Positions 1 to 9,733 of a DNA stretch of 64,000 nt are shown here, piece after piece (the first letter of the stretch is position 1; each line of letters starts with the position of its first letter). A model generated the notes under the pieces. That model was not told where the DNA came from. It worked only from the letters and a program-made list of their open reading frames with translations, and made no database searches. The stretch lies in assembly GCA_014281115.1 (NCBI GenBank), contig JACONQ010000001.1:4588001-4652000 (forward strand), in the 5' to 3' direction. A program made the translations under genes and the position numbers. Source of the DNA: Laburnicola sp. R22_1. Lineage: Eukaryota; Ascomycota; Dothideomycetes; Pleosporales; Didymosphaeriaceae.

Positions 1-2
1 AT

Positions 3-260
3 CAGGTGAACAAATTGGCTGAGGTGGAGGGCATCCCGCTTTGCGAGATGGGCGACTCGGAGCCGAGACACGAGATGGAGGATGCGGAGGTCCCGCAGAG
101 ATATACCATGGTCGAGCCGGAGAGTCCGAGAGATCATCCCGTCTACGTTGTTAGTCCACTGGAGCCTTATCCTGAAGCTTGGCCTTTGTTCGGCGATATG
201 ACGACTCGGGCGACGGCGCAGCCGGAAGCGGGTGTGCACGCGGCTTACCTGGCTCGCTGA
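3..260 (+). CDS. 3' end of a gene cut by the window edge
   Basis: An open frame runs from the first bases to a TGA at 258-260, giving about 85 residues that are acidic and rich in Pro and Glu (motifs such as PESPRDHP and SPLEPYPEAWP). No ATG begins it; the first Met-like codon is GTG, so it is better read as the C-terminal part of a protein starting left of the window. The bases at 2-5 (TCAG) could be a 3' splice site, making this a last exon. The composition suggests a disordered tail. I recognise no domain and assign no function. It could also be a chance frame. Confidence 0.4.
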   Translation, partial: QVNKLAEVEGIPLCEMGDSEPRHEMEDAEVPQRYTMVEPESPRDHPVYVVSPLEPYPEAWPLFGDMTTRATAQPEAGVHAAYLAR

Positions 261-1039
261 GGGAATTGATATGGGAGGGGGATATTACGTTACCATGATG
301 TATAGGTGGATACCGTGTCGGATAGACAGTGCGGTGAAGCATCAACAAAATGATGCTTTGGAAGCCCTGCAGCTCAAGCATACAGTAAGCCGTCTTTATG
401 AACTTTCACAAAGGCGAAGCTAACAAGCATAGGGCTTGCAATCCGCTGTAGAAATCCATGTAAGGCTTGCACGCGCAAGCCATCGTAGCGCGTGCGCATG
501 ACGTGCCACCCGAGCCCGAGAGGCAAGAAGCGCCGTACCGTCTTGGAAAATCGATCGGATACATGCAAAGAAGGCCTAAGGGAAGATGACGCCGTCGTCG
601 AGGATGGAAGAGGGAATCAGAAGAGCGATGAGAGACCTGAGAGTCTCTGCTCATGAGGCGATGTCCTATACTGGAGTGTAATCTACAAGCGGTCTCCGTA
701 CGTTAGTGGGCAATACACCACAACCATCAACATGTCTGTGCATTAAGTGGAAACTCCCCACATTGAGAATTCAAGCCTCCGCAAGGCTCTCACGACGTGT
801 CGTCTTGCACGCCATATATCCACCTCGTGCCTACGCTTGACGGTAGCCACACTCTCCCCCAAACCCCAACTCTATCGCCCAGTCATAACATCAGATGCTA
901 CGAATCCATACCCCTCATACCCTCCCTTGCCCACCAGCTACCTCTCTCAAAACACAAACACAATCGCGCAAAATCGTGCATTAAAACCACCACGATTTCT
1001 ATCAACCACTCCGGCAACCATTGCTCGATCTCATGCGGC
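261..1039. other. Intergenic stretch, no gene supported
   Basis: Short frames on both strands overlap each other and lack recognisable motifs. The stretch from 740 to 1000 is C-rich and low in G on the plus strand. I see no RNA gene or repeat here. Confidence 0.5.
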
Positions 1040-1573
1040 CTAAGGGCTGCCAGGTTCTTCGCCAGAAACCTCTCCTGCCCAGGCAGGCTGGACCACTTTT
1101 GCCCCTGTGACTCTCTTAATGTCTTCAATAATTAAGTCAAAAGGAACCATGTATGAGACCATAGTAGCCGTGTTTGAGGCGAACCCTGGGGAGACGTCAA
1201 TCCATGCCCAATCGACACACCATCCAATCTGACTCATGGGCGTTTTTAGGGCTTCCCCTGCCTCCGTGGATTCATGAACAGTTTTCCATTTCTGGATTTC
1301 TTCTGGTGTGAAGCGGTTGTGGGCGACTGTGCGCCAACCAGACGATGCGTAGACTGTGCCCAAAGTCCGATCCGACATCATTGCTTTCTTGGTAGCCTCG
1401 GAAGCGTCTAGATGGTTCTGAAAGACGTTCTTCTGGGCTGTGGAGTTTGCCTGCTGGACGAGAGATTTATATCTTTTAATATCCCCCTCCGTCTTTTTCT
1501 CGAGTTGTGTGTGATCGCAATCTGATGGGCTCAGCGTTCCACCGGCGGATGCGTATGCGTCGGTGCAAGCCAG
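1040..1573 (-). CDS. Hypothetical protein, C-terminal exon (5' end not found)
   Basis: The minus frame is open from about 1573 to the stop at 1040, about 177 codons. The first in-frame ATG (1381) lies well inside, and the upstream 64 codons read like protein (TDAYASAGG, then a lysine- and glutamine-rich stretch). Just before the open frame the minus strand reads CCTCTTAG, a good 3' splice site, so this is probably a last exon whose first exon lies between 1575 and about 1750; I could not find a convincing start there. The conserved-looking core contains GTVYASSGWR and WCVDWAWIDV. The spacing of these motifs is loosely like trypsin-fold hypothetical proteins of fungi, but I see no catalytic triad and treat this as a guess. 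It may be a 5'-truncated gene. Confidence 0.5.
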   Translation of the reverse strand: MACTDAYASAGGTLSPSDCDHTQLEKKTEGDIKRYKSLVQQANSTAQKNVFQNHLDASEATKKAMMSDRTLGTVYASSGWRTVAHNRFTPEEIQKWKTVHESTEAGEALKTPMSQIGWCVDWAWIDVSPGFASNTATMVSYMVPFDLIIEDIKRVTGAKVVQPAWAGEVSGEEPGSP

Positions 1574-2276
1574 CTAAGAGGATTGGGTTCGCTAATTCCT
1601 GGGTTCGAAGCATTCTCGGTATGGTGGGCTTGTTGAGAGTGGAGTGTAAGAGTTAATGACACCAGACTGGCTGCATCGTACCGCCCAATTTGCGGGATGC
1701 AGCTTCGGGTGACCTGGCAAGAGTATGGGCCTGTGACTAATGCTTGTACAGCCTTTGTTCTTATTCTATATCCTGGGGTAACACATTATACTGATTCCTG
1801 ACGACCTGAAGCTTTTGATTATTTCGGTTGCTTCCTAGCTGAAATCACAGATTCAAGTTCAAGATTGGAATTACAAGATCGTTAATGAGAGTATTTGTAA
1901 TATACAGTTTAAAGTCTCCGTTTCACATGCCATAATCTGCATAGATCATAACACAATTTCCGAAAGAAACCACTAGTAAGAAATTCAAAAGCTCTAAAAA
2001 CCATGCAGAGAAGAAATAAAATATCTGGAAATACCCAGTAAGACAAGAAAACAGGTTCCTGTACCGTACACAATGATTTACCAGCACATGATCAATGAAA
2101 GACCGGATAGATAAGAGAAAAATGGTATCAGTGAAAGCGAAGAGAACAGAATCAAAGGACTCGTTGAGGGTCGTCGGACGCTTGAACCAAGCTAACTGGA
2201 GATAGGAGAATGGGAGATGAGCATGCAGAAAGAGGACATAATCTGATGTTGCCAAACAAGACCGAGAGTCTCGGGC
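1574..2276. other. Intergenic, AT-rich from about 1740
   Basis: 1740-2200 is AT-rich without the TA-dominated RIP look. A minus frame at 1923-2255 encodes a hydrophobic, Phe-rich peptide with no recognisable family and is probably a chance frame. The stretch would fit untranslated or intergenic DNA between two minus-strand genes. Confidence 0.4.
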
Positions 2277-3472
2277 TCAAGCGCTTTCGTGCGCGACAAG
2301 CTGCTTCACAAGGGCTTCTCTCTCCTCTGCATGCGCCTTATCTCTCTGGATCTGCGCCACGATCTCGGCGACCCTTTTTGTTTCGGCGTCTATTTCTTCT
2401 TGCCGTCGGCGCCTCAAGTTCTCTTTGTGAGCACCCCAGGTCACGTCTCCCTCGGAGTACCACAGGTCGTTTTCGTCGAGCGTCTGATGAAGCTCAGCGA
2501 AGGTCCGCAAATGATAGAACTCGCCAGGTTGGAAGAATGGATGGTATTTTCTCAGAGGTTCACCGTTGTTGTCCAGCTCTGGTCGAAATTCCAGAGGCAA
2601 TATGCAAATACGCTCTGGCCACTCTACAGGAGGGTCCAAACCAGCAGGATTGTAAGCGGGTGGCTCTTCATACAGCGGCCTTTCGCTGCTGTCGGCTGGC
2701 CTGATCAATGGATTGGCGAAGGTCGTGTCCAGGATCTCGTTCGTCTCCGAATCCATCCTGTAACCCTTACAACGTGGGCACTTGCCAGGACTCACTATAT
2801 CCGTGGTGACTCTCCCGGCGTGAGTCCCTTGCGGGTCTATTGTTGTCTGTGCCAGAGCCCACTCATTCGTCGGCTTGTCAATCAGGATGCCCGGGCAGGC
2901 GAAGTCTCTGGGATTGCCGCCGCTCGCTAGACCGCGTTGTTTCGCATACGGGCACATCAAGCCTCGCGGACAGAAGTCGATGAACCATGCCCAGTGGTCT
3001 CTCCCTGTTGGCACAGTCTTCCTGTTTGCCCCTTTCTGTAGATGCTCCAAACACTCTTCGCCGGTAATAAACGAAGCTCGCATAGACAGAAGCCATAACT
3101 AGGGGCAGACATGATTTTATCGATGTCCTGAAAGTGTTCCTTGGTTGTAGCAAGATTGACAATGGCCTTCTTCTCTTCATCAGTCAACTTTGGCCTTGGA
3201 ATCGTCAACTGCCTCCCAAATCGGAATGAAGCAATTGGATTAGGCCAGCCGCGTGGAAGTTTCGCTGGCTGGGGTCTCTCCTTGACCTGCGAATTGTCCA
3301 AATTGTCGTAATACTCTGTCCATTTGGGGTGCACGATCTCAGGATACATTCGTATATGATCTCCTTGTTGCTTGTCATAGCTATGACTACCCGAAATTAG
3401 CGGTGTCACAAACCATCGTTCTGAAAGAACGTACTGGCACATCCACTGCGCAGCATCGGGTATCATTTTCAA
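2277..3472 (-). CDS. Hypothetical protein in two frames (intron or frameshift)
   Basis: Two long minus frames abut. The upstream one starts at ATG 3472 (MKMIPDAAQWMCQYV) and reads well to about 3105 (ending DKIMSAPS). The downstream one reads from about 3083 to the stop at 2277 and holds WFIDFCPRGLMCPY, a single CPRC pair near its middle (GKCPRCKGYRMD), and a strongly charged C-terminal helix rich in Arg, Glu and Lys that should form a coiled coil. Together they give about 390 residues. A join is needed between about 3110 and 3060. One in-frame solution is a 44-nt intron beginning GTTATG and ending CGAAG, which is short with a weak donor; a one-base frameshift is the alternative. I recognise no family. 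The upstream region has a TATA-like run near 3645. Confidence 0.55.
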
Positions 3473-4657
3473 TTGTTCACTGCTTGCGTGGGAGAAGATT
3501 TCTTGAGGAGTACCTCAGTTGATGAATGAATTTGGCAATACAGCAGATGAGGCGCGGTATGTAAGAAGATACAGAAAGATTAATCAAGGCGGACTATGGT
3601 AGGTAAAGGGCAAGTGAACTGTAATGGATGCCCACCAGAACATTTATATATGCTCCGCGGCTGTGAACGAATGATTCATCTACAGGCATCCAGTTGACTC
3701 ACGAGCTATATGCCGCTTGGAAGTTGGTTCACTCGTACCTATTGGGGTACCGGACCTGGAGTATCTACGCAAGGGCATTATGTTCCAGAAAGCACCCTGC
3801 ACGCAACGGAAAGCCAGGTAGAGCATGTCCAATAAAAGCGGCACTGTAGCTGCACATGTGCTTGGGCGCGGTACGGGATCTGTGAAAGAACAAATCGCTT
3901 TGGCCCATAAGTGATTTTTCGGTCCGTGGATTGTACACAGCTGGGAGTGACTCCATCATCGGGAAATTAAAGTACCCGTGCTCAAACGGGTGGACGTGCA
4001 TAGTTCCCACACTGTGAAACGTTGGTGTGTGGTAGGAACCGTCTCCATGGAACCGATCGCTAATGGTTTAAAGCTCAAGATCGACTCGACCCGGCAGACT
4101 GTGCCACTAGATGCGGTTATGGCGCTCGCCAATCGAATGGTAGTCGGCTCTAAATTGTCGATATGACGAAGTAGCGTCTGTTTAGCTAACCAGGCACTCT
4201 TTCATAAAACACGCTCACGGCATGTGGTTGCTTAGAGAGGTATTCGGCGGTAGGCTCCTGTCTCACGGCAACGCCAAACCTAGGATCAGGGTGCTCGAAG
4301 GATGTTTAATAATAAGGTTCGGCGTAGAGCTGATTACGCCATCTTGTGGGGACGCAAGGCACGATCCACATGGTCGCTTGACAGGAAATTTAGATGTGCT
4401 GAGTACCTAGGTAGAGCCTGCCGTGTCTACGCCAACGAGCACCCTACAAATCAGTCAATACCGCACGATCGACAACGCCCTGATGATGAAACTGAATATA
4501 TGAAACAGCCGATAAGCGGATATGGACCGCAGCACTGTACACATGATGATATGCACAAGGGAGCGACGAAGTACCGTTTCCCTGCAATGCTTGACCCCAC
4601 GGCTACACGACATCCCGTTAAACGCCGTCGAAATACGCAAAAAGCACGTAACATGTC
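3473..4657. other. Intergenic, only short weak frames
   Basis: Frames at 3765-4010 (minus), 3978-4166, 4222-4410 and 4302-4805 (plus) overlap or conflict and show no family motif. The longest, 4302-4805, runs into the tandem repeat and is low-complexity basic sequence. I support no gene here. Confidence 0.45.
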
Positions 4658-5030
4658 CAGATCAGCCGCACCCCAAGGCTCAGGGCCTGTAACTCCCCCA
4701 AATTTTGCCCATATCGCATCCTTAACTACACCCCAAGGTCAGTGGGTCCGCCCCAGCTCTGCATCCACACTAGAAGCCCCAGTATTAGTCCTCTTCAAGC
4801 AATAGCCCAGAAGCTTAGAAGCATAGACTATCTGCAGATCAGCCGCACCCCTCTTTTCAGGGCCTACCACCCGACCAATTTGGCCTATACCTAGGTATCG
4901 CATCCTTGCCGACGCCCAGACATCAGTGAGTCCGCCCCAACTCTGCGCCAACACTAGAAGCCTTAATATCAATAATACTGCCCAAGCGACGGTTCAGAAG
5001 CACAGACTATCTGCAGATCAGCCGCGTGCT
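4658..5030. repeat. Degenerate tandem repeat, period 177-179 bp
   Basis: The word CAGATCAGCCGC recurs at 4658, 4835 and 5014. The sequence between follows the same order each time: GCATCCTT, then a GTCCGCCCCA block, then CACTAGAAGCC, then GACTATCTGCAGATCAGCC. This gives two full units plus the start of a third. Units differ by substitutions and small indels, so the array is old. Base composition is normal, so it escaped RIP or predates it. Confidence 0.8.
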
Positions 5031-5158
5031 AGAAGTTGGGAAGTTTCACCACTATCACACAAGCCTCTCGTCTTGGTACGTTTGGCACGCGCATGTCTAC
5101 TGAGAGTTCTCCTAGCTTCGACAGTCTATTCAATTACTAATGAGACTAACCTCTACGT

Positions 5159-6809
5159 CTAAACGAATGTATCATGTTTAACAATATGACTGGAATCAAC
5201 GCCGTACCCTGGCCCTCCGGGCCCAAGTTTCGCGTCCGGCCAGTTCTTGCCGCGCACCACGAATTTTGTCCACAAGCCCCTGTACCAGAGGCTGCATTCG
5301 ACTTCATTAACTTTCTGAGCAAGCGGGGTCATTTTATATTCCCAGTTGTCGCTTGTCGTTAGAGTAGAGCCGAATTTGTAGTTGTGCGGGTTGTTCGTGT
5401 CGTCGTCGCCGTCACAGCCATCAACCACGGCGTCCGTGAAGCGTCCGATGCAGTTGGGGGAATCTGAGGGGCCTTTCGTGTCATCGTCAAGCAGTTTGAC
5501 GGAGAGTTCAAGCTCGTCTTCGGATCCGAGGTTGTACTTCTTCTTGTGCTCGCTCTGGCCACAGAAGTCTTTGACGTTTTCGACTGCGATGTCGCGGGAC
5601 ATGATCCAACAGTCGCCGCCGATGCCGTTGCAGGCATTCTTGTCCTCGTTGGGGGGTGGAGGCGGTGCACTAGAAGGCAACTGAACACCCTCTAACCAAG
5701 AATTTAACAGCGCTGCGATCGAAGGGAGGTGGAGCAGACTCGGTTGACGACGGGGTAATTGCACTTGATATATGGGTGATGGTTGGGGAAACTGACGAAG
5801 CAATAGGAGATGCAGCCGGTGATATGGAGGTGCTGTTTGCGGTTTCTGAAGAACTACCGCTCTCTGTGTTTGTTGAGCTCGTTATGAGAGACGATGTAAT
5901 GGTTTCCTTCAAGGAGGAAGTCGCCGAGATTGTGTCCCCAAAGCACGAATCTAGATCAGCGTCATTGAAGTCTGGTTTATGATCAAGCAAGGAGAAGAAG
6001 CAGTCTTGCTTCTTTTTGAAACCTCCGGTTGGCTCTGGATGTATAAACACGGTCCCGCCTTCGGTTACATTGGCGGTTTCTGTCGTGACTGAGGTCACCC
6101 CAGTACCTGAACACGCTGAGACTGTAGAGCACTCTGTGGCGAATGATGTCGTTCTGCGACAGTTGAGCAGTGCGGTTGGTGTGCACGTGTTAGTGATGCC
6201 CGTAATCGCAGTGAAACCATTTCCAGAGCATGCGCTAGTTGTGGTACATGATGTGGTTGAGGTCTGAGTGATGTTGTTGGATATGATATTGGTGATATCA
6301 CAGCTTGGGATGGCTGTTGCGGTGCAAGAACTACTCGAGGAAGAAGCCCCAGATGAAGCCGAATTATGCTCTTCGGGTGTCGTAGGCTCCGGGTCGTCGG
6401 GATTGTCGACTGGAGACCCGGGGCTAGGTGCTTCGGGTGGTGGAGGAAAGCTAGCCGGGTTCGGATAGATTGAAAAGTCGAGTCCATTCGGTAGGTTTCC
6501 TTTGATGACGGGAAAGGTAATGTGGCAAGCGGCATCCAAAACTGTGTTTAAAGCTTTCTCTGCCACGTTGAGTACGGCTCCGACGAGGCAATTTCCGGAC
6601 GGCTTTGGAAGCGGGTTACATTTGTCTGAGGGTAGTTCCATTTTGACGAACGGTATCTCCGGGAGGCTAGGTCTTTTTACTCTGATTACAGGAAACAGGC
6701 TCAGATCTGTGACTTCCGGTATGTCAATGTCTCTTCGCACGACAAGACTGGAGCTGAAACTCCACGGGATGAACGCAATCAATGAGTGACTCCGAGGTGC
6801 AGAAGGCAT
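5159..6809 (-). CDS. Ser/Thr-rich probable secreted protein with fungal C-terminal domain
   Basis: The minus frame from ATG 6809 has a hydrophobic N-terminus (SLIAFIPWSFSSSLVV) followed by RR, compatible with a signal peptide and a processing site. A Pro-rich linker follows, then a long Ser/Thr region with two copies of a cysteine motif (CTTTSACSG and CSTVSACSG) of the kind seen in C-terminal regions of fungal chitinases and glucanases. This frame stops near 5670. The C-terminal domain lies in another frame down to 5159, with CNGIGGDCWIMSRD, DFCGQS, SPNCIGRF and NPHNYKFGSTLT; similar ends occur in secreted chitinase-like proteins, from memory. A junction in 5700-5775 is needed: a roughly 74-nt intron starting GTGCAATT and ending GGTTAG keeps the frame, though its donor is weak. 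Full length would be about 500 residues. No catalytic glycosidase motif is visible, so an enzymatic role is not claimed. It sits directly beside the AT-rich block. Confidence 0.65.
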
Positions 6810-7579
6810 TCGAACTAAGGTCCGACGTAGCTGTAGGAGTGTTGATAGAGCGAGAGTGGGTTGGAACGTGGATACTTGGGAGGGTCTTGGTCGAATGCCA
6901 ATAGGATGAAAGCAGCAGGGCTTCCAACGTACCGTACTACAGTCCGTAGTACAGTCTGTAGTACAGACTATACACTATAAGTACGTACACACCTCCTAAG
7001 CTGTACTATAGCTATATGTATAGTATAATCTAGCTATTATTATAGCTGTATAGTTGCCTTTTTAAAATATTTTATAAAAGAGATCTTAGTATTCTAGGCG
7101 ACTGTTTTAGGTGTTTTAAGTAGCTATTTTTAGCTATTTTTCGCCTTTTTAGTGTAGTACGCGCTTAGGCGCTAATAGGCCTTTATTATACCAAATTTTT
7201 TAGATAAACCTCTAGTAATAACTTATTAGCTTTTGCCTATAATATATTGTAAAATATATAGTCTTAGGCCTTATAGTTATTTTAGACTTCCCTTAAGTTT
7301 TACCTATACTATACCACTATATTAAAAAGACTAGCGCTATTGCTATTATTAAATCTAGTAGGGCCTTATTAGCGAAGTTGTCCTAATTATATAAGAGTAC
7401 TCTAAGTTATATAGAAAGGTTATATATTTAGCTAGTAGGCTATAGTATCTCTACGCATTTTAATATTAATTTTAACTATCTTTAGTACTATACTAAGAAG
7501 CTAGTATTTAGTTAGATTAGTTATAGGGTGCGTAATAAGTTATAACTTATAGGCAGGCGTACGCTATTACCTATATAGC

Positions 7580-7975
7580 AATATAGAGCTAAGTTAGAGT
7601 ACTTAGATAATAATATAGTTAGTAAAGTAATTTTCTAGCTTTATAAGAACTGTTACCTTTTATAAAAGGCAGCTAATTACTAGTAAGTTAATAGCACTAA
7701 GCATATTAAAAGGCACCTAAGAAATATATACAAAGTTAACCCTAATACTAGATTCCTACCTATTATTAAGGCTATAAAGCTAGCTAGTTCTTTTGCTATT
7801 ACTACTAGGATAAGTTTAACTATATCTTATATGCTATAGTAAGAAGGTAAGTTCTAGTATACCTTTATTAACTAGGTAATTATTAAGGACCTTAGCTTTT
7901 TAATAGCGATGTTAGTAATAACCTAGGGCCTTATAATATAGAATTAAACTAATCTTTTACGCGCCTTACTAAATA
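7580..7975 (+). pseudogene. hAT transposase N-terminal relic (zinc-finger region)
   Basis: The plus strand reads CYLL then KHIKRHLRNIYKVNPNT, where the second L of CYLL is TTA followed by a stop, so an original C-x2-C...H-x4-H BED-like finger is inferred with the distal Cys and neighbouring Gln/Trp codons lost to RIP. The following segment resembles the 'SHTPWQE...WVI.KD.SF' stretch of fungal hAT transposases, again with stops at Gln and Trp codons. The catalytic core is not next door; it is found at about 21.3-22.3 kb, beyond the Copia insertion, which suggests one hAT element split in two. I found no terminal inverted repeat on the left side. Confidence 0.6.
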
Positions 7976-8574
7976 GCGCTACTACACTATATTAGAAAAA
8001 GTTTTAAGCGAGTATAAGCACCTAGGGCACCTAAGCGGCTCTAAGCATGCCTGCGCACACCTACGCACTAAATACGCTTAGAGCGCACTAGCGATACTAC
8101 TTTTTTCTTAGCGTGTGCATATATAAGATTGCGTAAGAATATATACCTATACTACTAGTCTACCTAGGGTATATAGAGCATCTATACTATTAAAATAATA
8201 CTAATTAATTAGCAAATAAAGCTCTTTAATTAACTAGAATTTAAACAAAGCTTAGTAAGCTACGTACTAAGCTTTTAAAAAAAGATTTTTAAAGTATAAA
8301 GTTAAAGTCTCTTACTAGATAGTAATTACTAGTTAATATAATAGTACTAATTACTAGCGTATTATATAGAACTTCTACCTAACTCTAAATTCTAGGTTTT
8401 GTAGGTTTAAAAATAGAAAAAATATAGTTTTATAATTATTTAAAAGAATTAGATTAGGCGAAAATTAGTGGCTTAGCAAATAACACTATTTTAAAAAGTT
8501 TAAACTTTAATAGCTTTTTAACTACTTTATTATTATTATAACTTTTTTAAAAATTTATATAATAATTTATTAGT

Positions 8575-8862
8575 TATTAAATAAGTACTCTACAGCTAGC
8601 TATATAGATATTAAATTCTAATTCTCTATACTAGCAAGCGTGAAGGGTATATAAGACAATTGTATAAGGAAAGAAAATAATATAATAGAACAACTTAGTA
8701 TTAATTACTTATTTCTAGAGAGGGTGTAAATAGAAAGGAGAAGATTCTGTAGCGTATAGGCCGCGGCGCATAGGCATTACGTAATCCCTACGTGATGCTA
8801 TTGTGTGGTAATATTAAAACCTCAACACTTTTAGGTGCCCTTGCCTATATAGTGTATGGACA
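8575..8862 (-). repeat. Copia 3' LTR (left copy)
   Basis: 288 bp, starting TATTAAATAAG and ending TATGGACA. It aligns along its whole length with the right LTR, and differences are mostly C/T and G/A. It is clearly more RIP-mutated than the right LTR. A third, shorter LTR occurs at 23220-23484. Confidence 0.88.
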
Positions 8863-9459
8863 CTAGCAACTTTTTATTTTAAGGTTGCTATTAGTGGTTC
8901 TCCCTTCCTCTGCACAAACTATCTACTTGCTAATATTTACTCTGTCTATTTATTATTTTCCTATCTGTACGCCTCTTACTCTGGCTAGTTTACTCTAGTT
9001 AATAGGAAGATTCTATTAAGTAACTATTTATTATACTTTGCTACTATTTGTTAGAGGCGCGATTAGGCTTATTAGTAGTAGAGTAGCGGTCTGGCTAATA
9101 GCAGTTAAAGGTAAGATTGTATAGTTAATAACAAGATTGCAGTAATAATGTGTTATTTGTATAGAGTTCTTTTACTTAGTTTATTTCTTATATAATAGGT
9201 AGCGTCGGCTTGCCAAACACCTTTTTTAACCTTTTTTTAGTTTGAGGTTAAAGTAGATTAAGATAAAAGGTTATAAGTACTACTATGTACCGCACCTAAT
9301 TCTAATTAAAGACTAACCTTAAACACCTCGATAACCCTACACCCTATAAGCTTCTAACCCATATAAGGTTCACTTACGCTGTATATAGCACACCTGGCTT
9401 GTTGCCATTGCTATTGTTAGTTATCTGCGCTCGCGCCGCTACGCGGTGTACTTGCTTGG

Positions 9460-9699
9460 ATGAGCTAACTTAACAGCAATAACGGCCAGGAGAATCTCGC
9501 AGATCTATGCAACGCTCTCGCCACACTAGAGCTTGTTAACAAAGACCTTATCGTCCTCTTGCGTCCCCTGCTAGAGGATTCTATTACTAATAAGGAGTAA
9601 TTACGTCTACTAGAGCAGGAATATAGTCTGGCCATCCTTCGCGAACTAGATTAGCTGCCAGCCTAACTAGTACACGTGGATAGCGTTATAAATAGTTAA
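9460..9699 (+). pseudogene. Small conserved frame of element A (about 79 residues)
   Basis: From ATG 9460 the frame reads MS, then a stop, then LNSNNGQENLADLCNALATL and on to VDSVINS with TAA at 9697-9699. The internal stops are all TAG or TAA where Gln is expected, so the original was probably an intact protein of 79 residues: leucine-rich, acidic, likely helical with coiled-coil character. The second long element A copy (59644-59886) keeps the same frame and the same end, with its ATG changed to ATA and one extra codon in the Asn run. A conserved frame with a shared terminus in two diverged copies is good evidence for coding. I do not recognise the protein; a gag-like or RNA-binding role would be speculation. 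Confidence 0.55.
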
Positions 9700-9733
9700 G
9701 TATACCCGATTATTGCGCTAGACAAGTATCTTA

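Noticed and set aside
1608..1632. GGGTTCGAAGC, like a tRNA B box
   Set aside because: No matching A box, acceptor stem or anticodon arm upstream.
1923..2255. A 110-codon hydrophobic minus frame
   Set aside because: Phe/Leu-rich translation of an AT-rich spacer, with no membrane-protein family recognised.
4302..4805. A 167-codon plus frame
   Set aside because: It runs into the tandem repeat, is low-complexity and basic, and has no family motif or splice context.
4658..5030. A CRISPR-like array
   Set aside because: Eukaryotic context, unit of about 178 bp, and no constant repeat with variable spacers.
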